From Pectobacterium versatile (lineage in GTDB: Bacteria; Pseudomonadota; Gammaproteobacteria; Enterobacterales; Enterobacteriaceae): a stretch of 64,000 nt of DNA. Below the pieces are notes generated by a model. It saw only the letters and a program-made list of their open reading frames with translations. It had not been told where the DNA came from and searched no databases. The first letter of the stretch is position 1. Each line of letters starts with the position of its first letter. Position numbers and translations under genes: made by a program. Below are positions 43,701 to 53,088 of the stretch, one piece after another. The DNA is taken from contig NZ_JAINZP010000019.1 in the NCBI RefSeq assembly GCF_020166435.1, forward strand, positions 1 through 64,000, written 5' to 3'.

Positions 43701-46700
43701 TTCCCTGCATGGTCCGTGACGGTCACATTGATGGTGTGTGTACCGTCACCGAGTGAAGTCAAATCGGCAGATGGCAGTGTCACATTCCACTGACCATTAG
43801 CGGCAACGGTGGCGCTGTAGGTGTGGGTCAGCGTACCGTTGGTGATCGAGACAGACACGCTCTGGCCCGGATCGATGAGCCCCGTTGTCCCCGTCAGCAG
43901 CTGATCCGCCGTGCTTTCTACCTGATTGAGTACGCCGTCAACAAACGGTGTGGCGATACTGATGGTGAAATTGGTGTGGATGACGACATCCAACGTACCG
44001 CCCGCGCTGCCGGTATTACCCGCGCTGTCTGTGACCGTCGCACTGACCTGTACGTTGCCATCCGCCAGAATGCTCAGCGCATTGGCTGGAATGGTGGCGC
44101 TCCACAGGCCGCCTGCAAGCGTCACGCCTGTCGTGGTGTAAGCCCCGATCGTAACCTGAATCACTGTCCCGACAGGCAGGTTGGTGTAAGTGCCGCCAAT
44201 CGTCGTTGCCGACGCCAGCTCCGCGATAGTCAGGACATTGTTGTCATAGAGTGAATCCAACGTCAGTGTCGGGAGCGACTGCGTTTTTAACGTGATATCA
44301 ATGCTGGCGGCGCTGGCATTGCCTGCGCCGTCGGTCACGCTGGCTTGCAGCGTTTTCACGCCGTCGCCCAACGCCAGCAGGTCGTTTGCCGCAACGGTGA
44401 TTTGCCAGACGCCGTTGCTATCGGCGACAGCGCTATAGACTGCCGTACCGACTTTTATCGTGACCAGAAGACCCGCTTCGCCTTTGCCGCTCAGTGGTAG
44501 TCCGGCTAGCGCGTCCGCCAAACCGATGTCGCTGGTGTCAACCAACATGTCGATGGACAGCAACGGTGGAACGGTATCGACCGTGAACGGATGGGTGGCC
44601 GTAGCCGGGTTTTGTGCGATGTCGTTGACCGTTGCGGTCACATCCTGATTGCCCTGCGGTAGATTTTGCACATCGCTGGCGGGAACGGTCGTACTCCAGT
44701 TACCGTCAGCGCCAACGGTCGCCAGATACGTTTTGCTATTCAGCGTCACCGTGACGCGCTGTCCCACTTGAACATTCGTCGTTGAACCAGAAATGAGTAG
44801 GTCAGACTGCGTATCCTGTGCGCTGACGACATCGTTACCAGATAGGGTGGCGATGGTGATGGCTGGCAGATTAGTCGCATCGGTGATGACGGTAATGCTA
44901 TGCGTCGCTGAACCTGGGTTGCCGCTCACGTCTGTTACGCTGGCACTGACGGTTTGCTTACCGTCAGGGATGTTGCCAACATCCGTTGCAGGAACCTGCA
45001 CGCTCCAACTGCCATCCGACCCCACGGTGGCGAAGTAAATTCCACCGTTGAGCGTGATGGTAACTTGCTGGCCCTGTTCCACATTCTGACTGCCGCCGCT
45101 GATGGTCAACGCTTGGCCTGATTCGGCCAGATTGAGATAATCATCGGTCGACAGCGTGGCGATGGTCAGCGTCGGCGCTTTGGCCGGATCGGTATCCAGC
45201 GTAATGGAATGGCTTACCGTACCCGTGTTCCCGGCGGCATCGGTCAACGTGGCGGTGATAGCCGTGATGCCGTTCGGCATATTTTGCAGGTCGCCGGCAG
45301 GCACGGTAACGTGCCAGGTGCCATCAGCCTGCGCTAGCCCTTGATAGATCTGCCCATTGATAGTGACGTTAACAATGATGGGACGGCCGCTGTCGTTGAG
45401 GGGCGATGTGCCGGTGATTTCCAGCGGCAGCAGGCTTTCCGCGATGTTGATGATATCGTCAATGCCAATCGGGTTGATGGTCAGCACCGGTGGGGTCAAG
45501 TCAACGAAGGCGCTGCCCTGAACGGTGGAGGTATTGCCTGCCGCATCGCTGACGGTAACGGAAATGTTGAGTAGTCCGTCTGCCAGCGGAGTCAGAACGC
45601 TCGGTGACAGTTGAAGGCTCCAATTACCGTTGCTGTCAACCGTGCCGGAATAGACCGTGGTGCCAATGGTGACGCTGACGGTTTGCCCGGCTCCGCGCAG
45701 GCCCGTCGTGCCGTAGAGTGTTTGTCCGGCCTGTGCGTCGCTGAGATTCAGGTAACCGTTGCTGAATGGCATATGCAGTGATGCCACCGGTGGATTATTG
45801 ATGCTGACGCCCAGTTGTTGCGTACCCGACAGGGCATTACCCGCCTGATCGACCGCCGTGACGTTAACCGTGATGATGCCGTCCCCCAGCACTCGCAGAT
45901 CGCCAGGCTGAATGGCGGCGCTCCAGGTCCCGTCTGGCTGCACCTGCACGGTGTAGGTTTTCCCGTTGAGTATGACGTTGACATCCGTGCCCGCCGCGAC
46001 GTTGACGGCGCCGCCGTTAATCGTAATGCCGCTTGTCGCTTCCTGCGCGTTTAGCAGGTTATCCCCGGTGATTGGCGCAATAGACAGCCCGCTCGCGTTA
46101 GTATTCACCGTGACGGTGCTGCTGGATGTCGCGGTATTGCCAGAGACATCACTCACGCTGACGGTAATCGTCTGGCTGCCGTTAACCAGCAGTGCCATGT
46201 CGGTATCCGAAATCGTGGTGCTCCAGCCTCCATTCGACAGAACCTGTGCGGTGTACGCTTTGCCATTGAAGCTAATCGTTACCGTCTGGCCTTGTTCAAC
46301 ATTTTTACTGGTGCCGCTGATCACCTGACTGACGCGCGCTTCTGCTCCGTCGATAATGTTGTTGCCAGCGAAAGTACCAATTGTAACGACCGGTGCATTG
46401 AGCGGGCTGGCATCGACGCTAATAGTCTGCGTGGTGGTGGCGGTATTACCTGCGGCGTCGGTCAGACGTGTCACGATACTGTAATTGCCATCGGACAGGT
46501 TACTCAGATCGGCTGACGGAATGGTGATGTTCCAGGTGCCGTCACTGCCGACGGTGCCGCTGTAGGTTTTCCCATTCAGCGTGGCCGTCACGGTTTGACC
46601 CGCGCTGGACGGTGAGGCGGTACCGGTTAGCAACTGATTGCTCAGAACCTCGGTGCTATTCAGGATGTTATCAGCCGTAACGCTGGTGGTTGTCAACGTA

Positions 46701-49700
46701 GGCGGCGTACGTGCCACGGTTATGTTGCTGGTTAGGGTGCTGCTGTTTCCGGCCGCGTCACTGACGCTCACCTGCAATGCGGTGGTGCCATTCGGCAGAT
46801 TTTGCAGGCCATTTGCAGGCAGAGAAATCGTCCAGTTACCTGCCGTATCCACGATCCCGGTGTACGTCACGCCGCCGAGTGTGGCGGTGACGGTTTGCCC
46901 TGGTGAGGCGATACCGGTTGTGCCGCTGAGCGTCTGAGTCACGCCCGCTTCTGCGGCATTAAGTATGCCGTCGCTGAACGGCGTGTTCAGCGTCAGCGTT
47001 GGGCTACTGTGGGTGAAGACCTCAATTGTACGGCTGCCGCTTAACACATTCCCTGTACTGTCTACCGTCGTGACGGTCAGGGTTGAGGTGCCGTCGGCCA
47101 GCGTGCTGACATCCGCTGCTGATACGGTGATGCTCCAGGTGCCGTTCGGTTGTACGACGCCAGCGTAGCTTTTCCCGTTCAGCGTAATCGTGACGGCGGT
47201 GCCTGCTGCCACGTTCTGGCTGCTGCCGTTGACGGTGAGATCTTGCGCCGCTTCGGCTTGATTCAGTTTGTCATCGCCCGCGACGGTATCAATCGCGATA
47301 CCGCTCAGGGAGGTGTTCACCGTAATGGTCTGGCTGAGCGTTGCCGGGTTACCGCTGATGTCGTTGACGCCAATCGTGACGGTATGCGTGCCTTGTGCCA
47401 GATGAAGGAGATCGATAGACGGTACGCTGACGCGCCATTGGCCGTTGCTGTCAACCGTTGCGGTGTAGGTGTTGTCGCCGAGTGTCACAGTAACGCGCTG
47501 CCCCGCCTCGACATTCAGACTACCGCCGCTGATGATTTGTGCGACGTTAATTTCACCGCCGTCGATGATGTTATTGAGCGCGATGGCGTTGACGGTGAGC
47601 AGCGGCAGATTGGCCGGATTGGCATCCAGCGTTAATGACTCGGTGCTGGTAGCGCTGTTGCCTGATGCACCGGTCAATGTTGCCGTCACGGTGTAATTAC
47701 CGTCAGCCAAAGCCTGGAGGTCGGTAGCGGGAACCGTGGCACTCCAGCTACCGTCAGCCTGAATCTGGGCTTGATAATTTTTATTGTTGATCGTGACAAT
47801 GACGGTGCGGCCAGCATCGGATTGTAGCGCATTACCGGAAATCACCTGATCGTTCAGGCTCTCGGCGGCGTTGATGATGCCGTCGCTGGTCAGCGGTTTC
47901 AGCGTCAGAAGAGGACGAGCCGTGTCGACAGTAATATCGCGAATGCCCTGTATGCTGTTACCCGCGGTATCCGTTGCTTGTACGCGGATGGTTTGTACGC
48001 CAGTCGGCAGAAATTGCAGGTCGGCGGCGGGCAGCGCGGCACTCCAGTTACCCTGATTATCCACGGTTGCCGTATAGGTTTTGCCGTTCAGCGTAACGAT
48101 GACGCTCTGGCCCCCTCCGGCAATCCCGGTTTTCCCTGTCAGGTTCTGCCCGCTGGCTGATTCGATGATGTTCAGTATGCCGTCGCCGAAAGGCTGGTCA
48201 ATCGTTGGCTGTGGCAGGTTGTTAATATGGATATCAATATTGCGGCTGGCGGTGACAGGGATATCACCGGGGTTGGCGACGCTGGCGACAATGGTTGCTG
48301 TGCCATCCGGCAAGGCAAGTATGTCACTGCTGCCGATCGTAACGCTCCAGCTCCCGTTTGCAGCGATCGTGCCGATATAGGTCTTGCCATTGAGCGTGAC
48401 GGTAACGCTTTCTCCCGGGGTGACGTTGACCGTCGAACCTGAAATGGTCAGCGGCTGTGAGGCTTCCAGACGGTTGATCTGGTTATCAATCGTGACAATG
48501 CTGATGGAGATGCTGTCATTATCCATATCAACATTGGACCAGTTCTCATGACTGCCCTCATTTCCTGCCTGATCCACAACCTGTGCAGTGATGGACACGG
48601 TGCCTTCAGAGAGCTGTGCCATGTCTGCAGCGGGGATTTCCACGCTCCAGTTCCCGCCGCTCTTGATCGCGGCGAAGTAGAATTTTTTGTTGAGAAGAAT
48701 GGTTGCGATCTGGCCGGTTTCCACGTTCGCGCTGGTGCCTGTTAGCCACTGGCTGACTTTGAGATCGGCCGCGGTGATGACGTTATTCTCATTAACGAAA
48801 GGGTTAACGAATATCGTTGGCTGGAATGCTGGATCCGCACTGAGCTCAATGGATTTCTCGACGCTGACGGTATTGCCGACTGCATCGGTTAGCGAGGCAG
48901 ACAGTTTGTAGCTGCCATCGGCCATGCCGCGCAGGGCGGCTGTAGGTAAGTTGATGCTCCAGTTGCCATCGCTACCGACAACCCCGGTATAGAATTGCCC
49001 ATCGAAAGTGATAACGACAGTACGACCCGCTTCGCTGATTGAGGCGGTGCCGTTGACGGTCTGGTTGCTTTGCGATTCGACCATGTTGATAGTGTCATCG
49101 CCTGCAATAGTGCCGATGGTCAGGGTAGGGGCCGTAAAATCGGTTGGGCTAACAAACGTTTTACCCGCCTGATTGCCCGCGGCATCCTGCGCGGTCACCA
49201 ACAGCGTGTTGTTGCCTTCCGGTAACTGCTGGAGATCGGCCGCAGGGACGGTGACTTTCCAGTTACCTGCGGTATCAACCGTTCCCGTATAAGATTTCCC
49301 GCCGAGGGACAAGATGACGGTCTGCCCCGCACCGCTGATGCCGGTATGGCCGGTAATCGTCTGGCTGACCAGCGCCTCCGCACCGTTCAGTGAACCGTTG
49401 CCGAATGGCGTATCAATCGTCGGTTGCGGCAGGGTGTGAATGTGAACGCCGAGTGTGTGATTGTCCGTTACGGCAGCGCTTCCTGTCACATTTACGCTGG
49501 CGGTGATGGTGGCATTGCCGTCTGACAGAAGTTGGAGATCGGCACTGGGGACTTGCAGCGTCCAACTGCCGTCGGCGGCAACGGTCGTGGTGTAGTTCTT
49601 TCCGTTCAGCGTCACGGTCACCGTCTGCCCCGCAGGAACATTGGCGGTATTCCCGCTGATCGCCAGCGGTTGCAGGGATTCTGCCCGGCTCAATAGGTTA

Positions 49701-52369
49701 TCGCTGGCGATAATGTTGATGGCGATGCTGTCGCCAGACTTATCGACGTTGATATTCTGGCTTCCGCTTGCGATGTTGCCCGCTTTGTTACTCACGTTGA
49801 CGCTAATACTGTGCGCACCGTCCGCCAGCAGCGCGATATCTGCGGTTGAAACGTTGATGCTCCAGACACCGCCGGATTGCACGGTGGCAAGATAGGTTTT
49901 CCCATTCAGGCTAATGATAACAACCTGTCCCGCCTCAACGTTGGTCGTCGTCCCGCTCAACTGCTGGCTGACTTTTGCCTCCGCGCCATCAACGATGTTA
50001 TCGCCTGCGAAATTATTGATGGTAATGGTCGGTACGGTGATTGCGCCGCTGTCAATGGTCAGCGGGCGGGTAACTGTTGTGGTGTTGCCTGCGGCATCGG
50101 TCAGTGTAACGGTCAGGTTATGGTTTCCGTCCGCGATAGCCACGAGATCGGCCGTTGGTAGCGTGATGCTCCAGTTACCGTCGCTGCCGACGGTGGTGGT
50201 GTAGGGTTTGGCATTCAGCGTAACGGTGACCGTACGACCAGCTTCGCTAAGCGATGCTGTCCCGCTGACCACCTGATTGACGGCCAGTTCTGCGCCATTG
50301 AGGACGTCATCCTGAGCAATCGCGGAGACGGTGAGCGTCGGTGGTGTCGTATCCACAGTGATATTTTGCGTTATGGTCGCTTCGTTGCCTGCAATATCGC
50401 GGACGACGATCTCCAGCGCGCTGATGCTGTTTGATGGCAGATTTTGCAGCACGCTTTTAGGTACAGTGATTGTCCAGTGCCCGTTGGCATCCACTGTTCC
50501 TGTCACATAGTACCCGCCGATCGTCAGGCTGACGGTTTGGCCCCTGCCGATAATCCCCGTTTCCCCGCGGATGACCTGATCCTGCGCGGCTTCAGCGGCG
50601 TTTAATACGCTGTCAGTGAACGGTGGTGTCAGCGTAATGGAAGGGAGCGTATTGATGTGAACATCCAGTGTGTGGTTAGCTGTGACGGTATTTCCACTGA
50701 TCCCCTGTACGCTGGCAGTGATGGTGTTACTGCCGTCTGACAGCAGAAGCAGGTCGGCGCTGGGGATGTTCAAAGACCATTTGCCGTCTGCGCCTGTTGT
50801 AGTGGTATAGGGTTTTCCATTCAATGTGACTGTGACGGTTTGGCCAGCGGCAACGTTGGCCGTTGTGCCATCAATCGTTAGCGGCTGCCCAGCTTCCACG
50901 GCATTCAGACGGTCATCTGTCGAGACGATGCTGATGTTGACTGCTTCGGCGCTGGTATCCACCGTGATGGTTTGTGGCGGCAGCGTGGTGGTGTTGCCTG
51001 CTTTATCTGTTAATGACGCCACCAGAGTGTAGGTGCCGTTAGTCAGCGCCTGGATATCACCGGAAGGAATAAGTACGCTCCAGGCGCCGTCGCTTCCTAC
51101 TGTCGTCGTGTAGGTTGTGCCGTTAAACGTTATCGTCACGGTCTGGCCGACATCCGATAAGGAAGCCGTACCGGAGACAACTTGTGAGGACTGGAACTCG
51201 TCGGCGGTGAGCAGGTTGTCTCCGGTAAACGGTAACAGGGACAGCTCCGGTGGCGTGGTGTCGACAATAATGGTGCGGTTGACCACGGTGATATTGCCAG
51301 CATTATCGCTGATCGTGAACGACAAGGCGTGTTCACCTTCGCTCAGTGCACGAAGGTCTGCGGCGGGCACGGTCAGGGTCCAGTTACCGTCTGCATTAAT
51401 GGTCGTGGTATAGGTTTTCCCATTGAGCGTGATGGTTACGCGCTGGCCTACTTCACCGGTTCCGTTGAGGATCTGGCCGTTTGCCAGTTCTCCGACGGTG
51501 AGATAATTGTCGCCCGTAAATTTATCAACGGTTAGATTTGGGGGTAGGGTATCAATGGTGAGATCGATCGTTTTCTCATGGATAACACCATTAGCACCCG
51601 GCACGCTCACTTTTAATGTGTAAATGCCGTCCTGCAGCCCGGTAAACGCATCTGCTGGCAGCGTAAAGCGCCAACTACCGTCGGCTGCAATGGTGGTGGT
51701 GTAGACCACGCCGTTTAACGTGATGGTGACCGTCTGCCCCTCGCTGACGCCGACAGTCTTCCCACTGAGAATGTGGGATTGACCGATCTCCACACGATTC
51801 AGGATATTATCCCCAGCGAAAGTATCAATGGTTAAGGATTCTGGCGCTGTAGGTGTTGTGGGCTTATTGTCGTCGCTTGATGAACCCACGGCGATGGCTG
51901 CTCCGCCGATGGCGATTGCACCCAGAATCCCCCCCAACGTGGTTGCTGATAACGTGCTGGTGGTGGTGCTGCCTATCAGTAGCGACGCCATATCACCCAA
52001 CGTGGCGTATTCTGGCGTAAGGACAATCGCTTCTCCCGCTAACACGGCTCCTTCTGCCGCTGCCGCGCCGGAGAACTGTGCATGGATGAGCCGGGTGCCA
52101 TCGTCAAAAACCAGTTCGCTGTGATAACCGGCGGCATCCAAAGTAAAGAAGCTTTCATAGCGGACGGTGGTACCGTCTTTCATGTGCAAGATAAGATCGT
52201 TGCCAACACGCTCATAGCGAGACACCACGTCGGGTGTGCCAAAGATTCTGACGGTGCTGCTTTCCAGCAATTCGACATTCGTCGCCCCCTGAGGAACGGC
52301 GTTGATGAATTGACCACTATGACGCGACAGGATATTTGCATTTCCCGCAATAACATTCATATCTGACAT
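37775..52369 (-). CDS. bapA: Giant BapA-like Ig-repeat adhesin (4864 aa)
   Basis: A single uninterrupted 14.6-kb reading frame. It begins with the same 180-residue prefix as the 1625-residue paralogue (MSDMNVIAGNANILSRHSGQ) including a hydrophobic patch (ILGAIAIGGAAIAVG), continues with roughly 45 Ig-like repeats of about 100 residues, and ends in an acidic GGEGDDLITL segment and a C-terminal secretion region. One block of shorter repeats (GSLFGGDGFLNAAEA type, encoded at about 38.5-40.9 kb) differs from the others. It is exported by the downstream type I system and should be a surface filament for attachment or biofilm. Gene name by family only. Confidence 0.92.
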   Translation of the reverse strand: MSDMNVIAGNANILSRHSGQFINAVPQGATNVELLESSTVRIFGTPDVVSRYERVGNDLILHMKDGTTVRYESFFTLDAAGYHSELVFDDGTRLIHAQFSGAAAAEGAVLAGEAIVLTPEYATLGDMASLLIGSTTTSTLSATTLGGILGAIAIGGAAIAVGSSSDDNKPTTPTAPESLTIDTFAGDNILNRVEIGQSHILSGKTVGVSEGQTVTITLNGVVYTTTIAADGSWRFTLPADAFTGLQDGIYTLKVSVPGANGVIHEKTIDLTIDTLPPNLTVDKFTGDNYLTVGELANGQILNGTGEVGQRVTITLNGKTYTTTINADGNWTLTVPAADLRALSEGEHALSFTISDNAGNITVVNRTIIVDTTPPELSLLPFTGDNLLTADEFQSSQVVSGTASLSDVGQTVTITFNGTTYTTTVGSDGAWSVLIPSGDIQALTNGTYTLVASLTDKAGNTTTLPPQTITVDTSAEAVNISIVSTDDRLNAVEAGQPLTIDGTTANVAAGQTVTVTLNGKPYTTTTGADGKWSLNIPSADLLLLSDGSNTITASVQGISGNTVTANHTLDVHINTLPSITLTPPFTDSVLNAAEAAQDQVIRGETGIIGRGQTVSLTIGGYYVTGTVDANGHWTITVPKSVLQNLPSNSISALEIVVRDIAGNEATITQNITVDTTPPTLTVSAIAQDDVLNGAELAVNQVVSGTASLSEAGRTVTVTLNAKPYTTTVGSDGNWSITLPTADLVAIADGNHNLTVTLTDAAGNTTTVTRPLTIDSGAITVPTITINNFAGDNIVDGAEAKVSQQLSGTTTNVEAGQVVIISLNGKTYLATVQSGGVWSINVSTADIALLADGAHSISVNVSNKAGNIASGSQNINVDKSGDSIAINIIASDNLLSRAESLQPLAISGNTANVPAGQTVTVTLNGKNYTTTVAADGSWTLQVPSADLQLLSDGNATITASVNVTGSAAVTDNHTLGVHIHTLPQPTIDTPFGNGSLNGAEALVSQTITGHTGISGAGQTVILSLGGKSYTGTVDTAGNWKVTVPAADLQQLPEGNNTLLVTAQDAAGNQAGKTFVSPTDFTAPTLTIGTIAGDDTINMVESQSNQTVNGTASISEAGRTVVITFDGQFYTGVVGSDGNWSINLPTAALRGMADGSYKLSASLTDAVGNTVSVEKSIELSADPAFQPTIFVNPFVNENNVITAADLKVSQWLTGTSANVETGQIATILLNKKFYFAAIKSGGNWSVEIPAADMAQLSEGTVSITAQVVDQAGNEGSHENWSNVDMDNDSISISIVTIDNQINRLEASQPLTISGSTVNVTPGESVTVTLNGKTYIGTIAANGSWSVTIGSSDILALPDGTATIVASVANPGDIPVTASRNIDIHINNLPQPTIDQPFGDGILNIIESASGQNLTGKTGIAGGGQSVIVTLNGKTYTATVDNQGNWSAALPAADLQFLPTGVQTIRVQATDTAGNSIQGIRDITVDTARPLLTLKPLTSDGIINAAESLNDQVISGNALQSDAGRTVIVTINNKNYQAQIQADGSWSATVPATDLQALADGNYTVTATLTGASGNSATSTESLTLDANPANLPLLTVNAIALNNIIDGGEINVAQIISGGSLNVEAGQRVTVTLGDNTYTATVDSNGQWRVSVPSIDLLHLAQGTHTVTIGVNDISGNPATLSQTITVNTSLSGIAIDTVAGDDKLNQAEAAQDLTVNGSSQNVAAGTAVTITLNGKSYAGVVQPNGTWSITVSAADVSTLADGTSTLTVTTVDSTGNVLSGSRTIEVFTHSSPTLTLNTPFSDGILNAAEAGVTQTLSGTTGIASPGQTVTATLGGVTYTGIVDTAGNWTISLPANGLQNLPNGTTALQVSVSDAAGNSSTLTSNITVARTPPTLTTTSVTADNILNSTEVLSNQLLTGTASPSSAGQTVTATLNGKTYSGTVGSDGTWNITIPSADLSNLSDGNYSIVTRLTDAAGNTATTTQTISVDASPLNAPVVTIGTFAGNNIIDGAEARVSQVISGTSKNVEQGQTVTISFNGKAYTAQVLSNGGWSTTISDTDMALLVNGSQTITVSVSDVSGNTATSSSTVTVNTNASGLSIAPITGDNLLNAQEATSGITINGGAVNVAAGTDVNVILNGKTYTVQVQPDGTWSAAIQPGDLRVLGDGIITVNVTAVDQAGNALSGTQQLGVSINNPPVASLHMPFSNGYLNLSDAQAGQTLYGTTGLRGAGQTVSVTIGTTVYSGTVDSNGNWSLQLSPSVLTPLADGLLNISVTVSDAAGNTSTVQGSAFVDLTPPVLTINPIGIDDIINIAESLLPLEITGTSPLNDSGRPIIVNVTINGQIYQGLAQADGTWHVTVPAGDLQNMPNGITAITATLTDAAGNTGTVSHSITLDTDPAKAPTLTIATLSTDDYLNLAESGQALTISGGSQNVEQGQQVTITLNGGIYFATVGSDGSWSVQVPATDVGNIPDGKQTVSASVTDVSGNPGSATHSITVITDATNLPAITIATLSGNDVVSAQDTQSDLLISGSTTNVQVGQRVTVTLNSKTYLATVGADGNWSTTVPASDVQNLPQGNQDVTATVNDIAQNPATATHPFTVDTVPPLLSIDMLVDTSDIGLADALAGLPLSGKGEAGLLVTIKVGTAVYSAVADSNGVWQITVAANDLLALGDGVKTLQASVTDGAGNASAASIDITLKTQSLPTLTLDSLYDNNVLTIAELASATTIGGTYTNLPVGTVIQVTIGAYTTTGVTLAGGLWSATIPANALSILADGNVQVSATVTDSAGNTGSAGGTLDVVIHTNFTISIATPFVDGVLNQVESTADQLLTGTTGLIDPGQSVSVSITNGTLTHTYSATVAANGQWNVTLPSADLTSLGDGTHTINVTVTDHAGNTGSGSGSFTSVIVGVPVASLDTPFGDGKLSLADAQPGATLSGQTGLTSNVGQTVSVSINGTSLPATVNANGSWSLSLDRQTLIDLPDGSVNFTVTVTDSAGNTSTAAATANVLTTTMPVATLDLPFGDGILNTTEIQAIQTLTGKTGITSAGQEVTITVTNKATLAVTTFTATADGLGGWSRNLSPADLALFTEGNYSISVKVTDWVGNSNTSTALDVSSAQTLPAPIVDVQPFGIDGILSSAEAASALTFSGRTQIGGNGQSVKLEIDLNGIRYTATVDSNGNWSVTLPPNALNSLVDGQHTITVTAVDAAGNTGTTPIIFTSDLTPPTITLNTPFDDGYLSIVEAGTLLGRTLSGNAGDAVNVTVTFGGQALVTQLSGGVWTATLTPTQLSQLADGTHNIVITATDSLGNSATLNSQAILAVQATPTLAITAFAGLDGLNYAESRTTQTISGTSTDLAVGQTVTVTLNNIEYTGKILAGGTWSVTIPSADLQDLANTAYTITADATDKAGNPATQASVGFNVNLTQPPMVMVIDPIAGDNIINASEINGNVTISGRSIGPSSAMTAVSLNIGSTPLVVITDANGFWSTTIPASLYFTTQGNVNVTATSLDAILTRTVLVDTVAPTLDIVAFAGDNVLGGTEVSTAQTITGTASTAEAGQIVSVVMNGKTYSAQVSVTGTWSVSVPAADLAQLGDGSHTITATLADTAGNTTTDIQVITVDTGIPLLSVTLFDDNILTLAEALAGAAITGTGEVGATVTLTAGPLTGTTTVGSDGNWTIPVLSANLQNLIDGPQVIGVTLTDTSGNSTHLDVTLDVALNKTLGAGITDIFGNDGILNLAESLLTQVISGNATGNYLGAKVQVTVLGTTVEGTVGANGAWSVALPSNVFTGLSNGLLAVNVDIVDSHGNVKNQLVNIDVLKTLPVIDSVVAFTDGALNAADVATSQIISGIVSGGSVALGATVSVTLGTKLYAGITVGAGGAWSLSVPALDLQALQDGTLALGIAVTDHAGNNASQIVNVPTVIKNLPSITLNPVFGDSLLNLGDLLVNQTLSGTATGLAGRTITLSISGSQIATATVGSDGKWSAAVTPSVLGILQGLGSGDFTVSATATDSVGNSSSGSAGIKFDFAQPVITLNPVFGNDGFINAAEALVAQTIGGVVTNASAGSQVAVTLGGKTFLSTVGTGGAFSLTLQPSDLSTLLDGSTTLNVSVTNASGNTGTVNNAINIIAKNLPTISLGSLFGGDGFLNAAEAALTQTISGTTTNAVAGSSVVVRIGTLTLNATVGNDGAWSTSLTPLQLSGLTNGNLTVSATVTDPAGNSTGISTGINIAILPPTITLNPLFNNGVLDLPSLLSTQLIGGTTANVPAGTAINVTLGSKTYTTTVGANGGWSLPVPSLDLKALADGVTNVGVRLVDAAGNVGTQTSTVSVAINGQPTLTISPLFGGDGLLNAVEAAAGQVISGTSTNAIGSTIQISLGTKTYSAVVQSNGSWSVSLPSLDLNSLTDGTLSLNASLTNAAGKTTSAGASIGVGVHALPTVNLGSLFGGDGYLNLAEAGINQIISGTTTNAAGGNVTLTVGGLVLSAAVASNGTWSISVSSANLLNIADGNLSVGVKVTDLYGNTNNTSSNVVVKTHQLPQLGIDAVGSLIGNTVGLLANGVTVSGTSRYVQQGAKVNVTLLGQTLQGTVGADGKWSTQFSSSLLGINILNVGAILAALLGTAVEASVTDQAGNFTGVSAGLTSGISLGLPLMSMMALDVDDSSVAQVSSLSSEQSDTGESTDAQPLHVSSKMAAVALSETHTIDNSASTDVEESIYAIGGVVVNLADGSVQTGTDVEGGEGDDLITLSTLDFTQIDGGNGIDTLVLDGTELNLDLTALGLKIDNVEIFDLGQSGTNSITLDLDRALNITDRPEDDLLIVGGEGNQVSLIPGEGAWSTVGQRDIDGQRFDVYHHSSLDSANNLGDVLVQQGLLVNMV

Positions 52370-53088
52370 GAAATAGCCTCTTGCTTATCTGCAACCATTG
52401 TCTTAATACCTCTCCCGGCGGATCGTGGCCGTAACGGAAGACGTATGGGGATAGGCACCACCAACAAAAAGAGGGGGGCTAAAGCCGACCTGGTTCAGAA
52501 ACAAAAAGCAGTAGTCGTCAAATATGATTAACAATATTGCTGTGTATCCCTCTGCTATGGGGATTAGGTTATTGGGATCATATTCACCCAATTCTTGATA
52601 TTTATAGGTGTGGCTTAACTAAAAATCCAACTTTTTTGAAATGTTTTGAAAATAAAAAATATGACAATATTCTTACGTATTAAATAGCTTAGCGGCATTA
52701 TCCTCCTTATTTAATTATTACCACACTAATTATGGTGTTAAATTACCATCTATTAGCGCATCTGGTGGCTTTGTAATACGTCTTTTGTCCACATTTGAGC
52801 TGGGGTCGATGGGGGATACTCACCGTGAAGATCGTATCTTTATCTCTATTTGTTGTATCAATTTGTGTTTTTTGTCATGCGTGGCCTTAAGCGAAGTGTG
52901 TTGCCAGAAAAGTGATAATGAAGTGTGATAATTCATCATATTTTCTTATGCTTCGTGTTGGCGATACCGAGCGTGGGTTTTGAAAAGATGGCATCTGGCG
53001 TAGTGCTGGATATGAGAATTATTCTTGATATCACGGTCATCCCGATTACACTGCGGGCGATTGTTTTCATCAGAGAGACCAGGTTGTT
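52370..53088. other. AT-rich intergenic region, adhesin promoter side
   Basis: This 719-bp stretch holds the leader of the giant adhesin (leftward) and that of yojI (rightward). The 52370-52710 part is similar to 37227-37560. No gene, RNA or repeat beyond that is recognised. Confidence 0.6.

Noticed and set aside
33265..52124. Many plus-strand frames of 60-320 codons opposite the adhesin genes
   Set aside because: They are antisense shadows of the repetitive, GC-biased adhesin codons and repeat with the same period as the Ig domains.
37775..52369. Possible CRISPR-like or tandem DNA repeat array
   Set aside because: The periodicity of about 300 bp is that of protein Ig domains with diverged DNA, not of short repeats and spacers. 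No cas genes are present.
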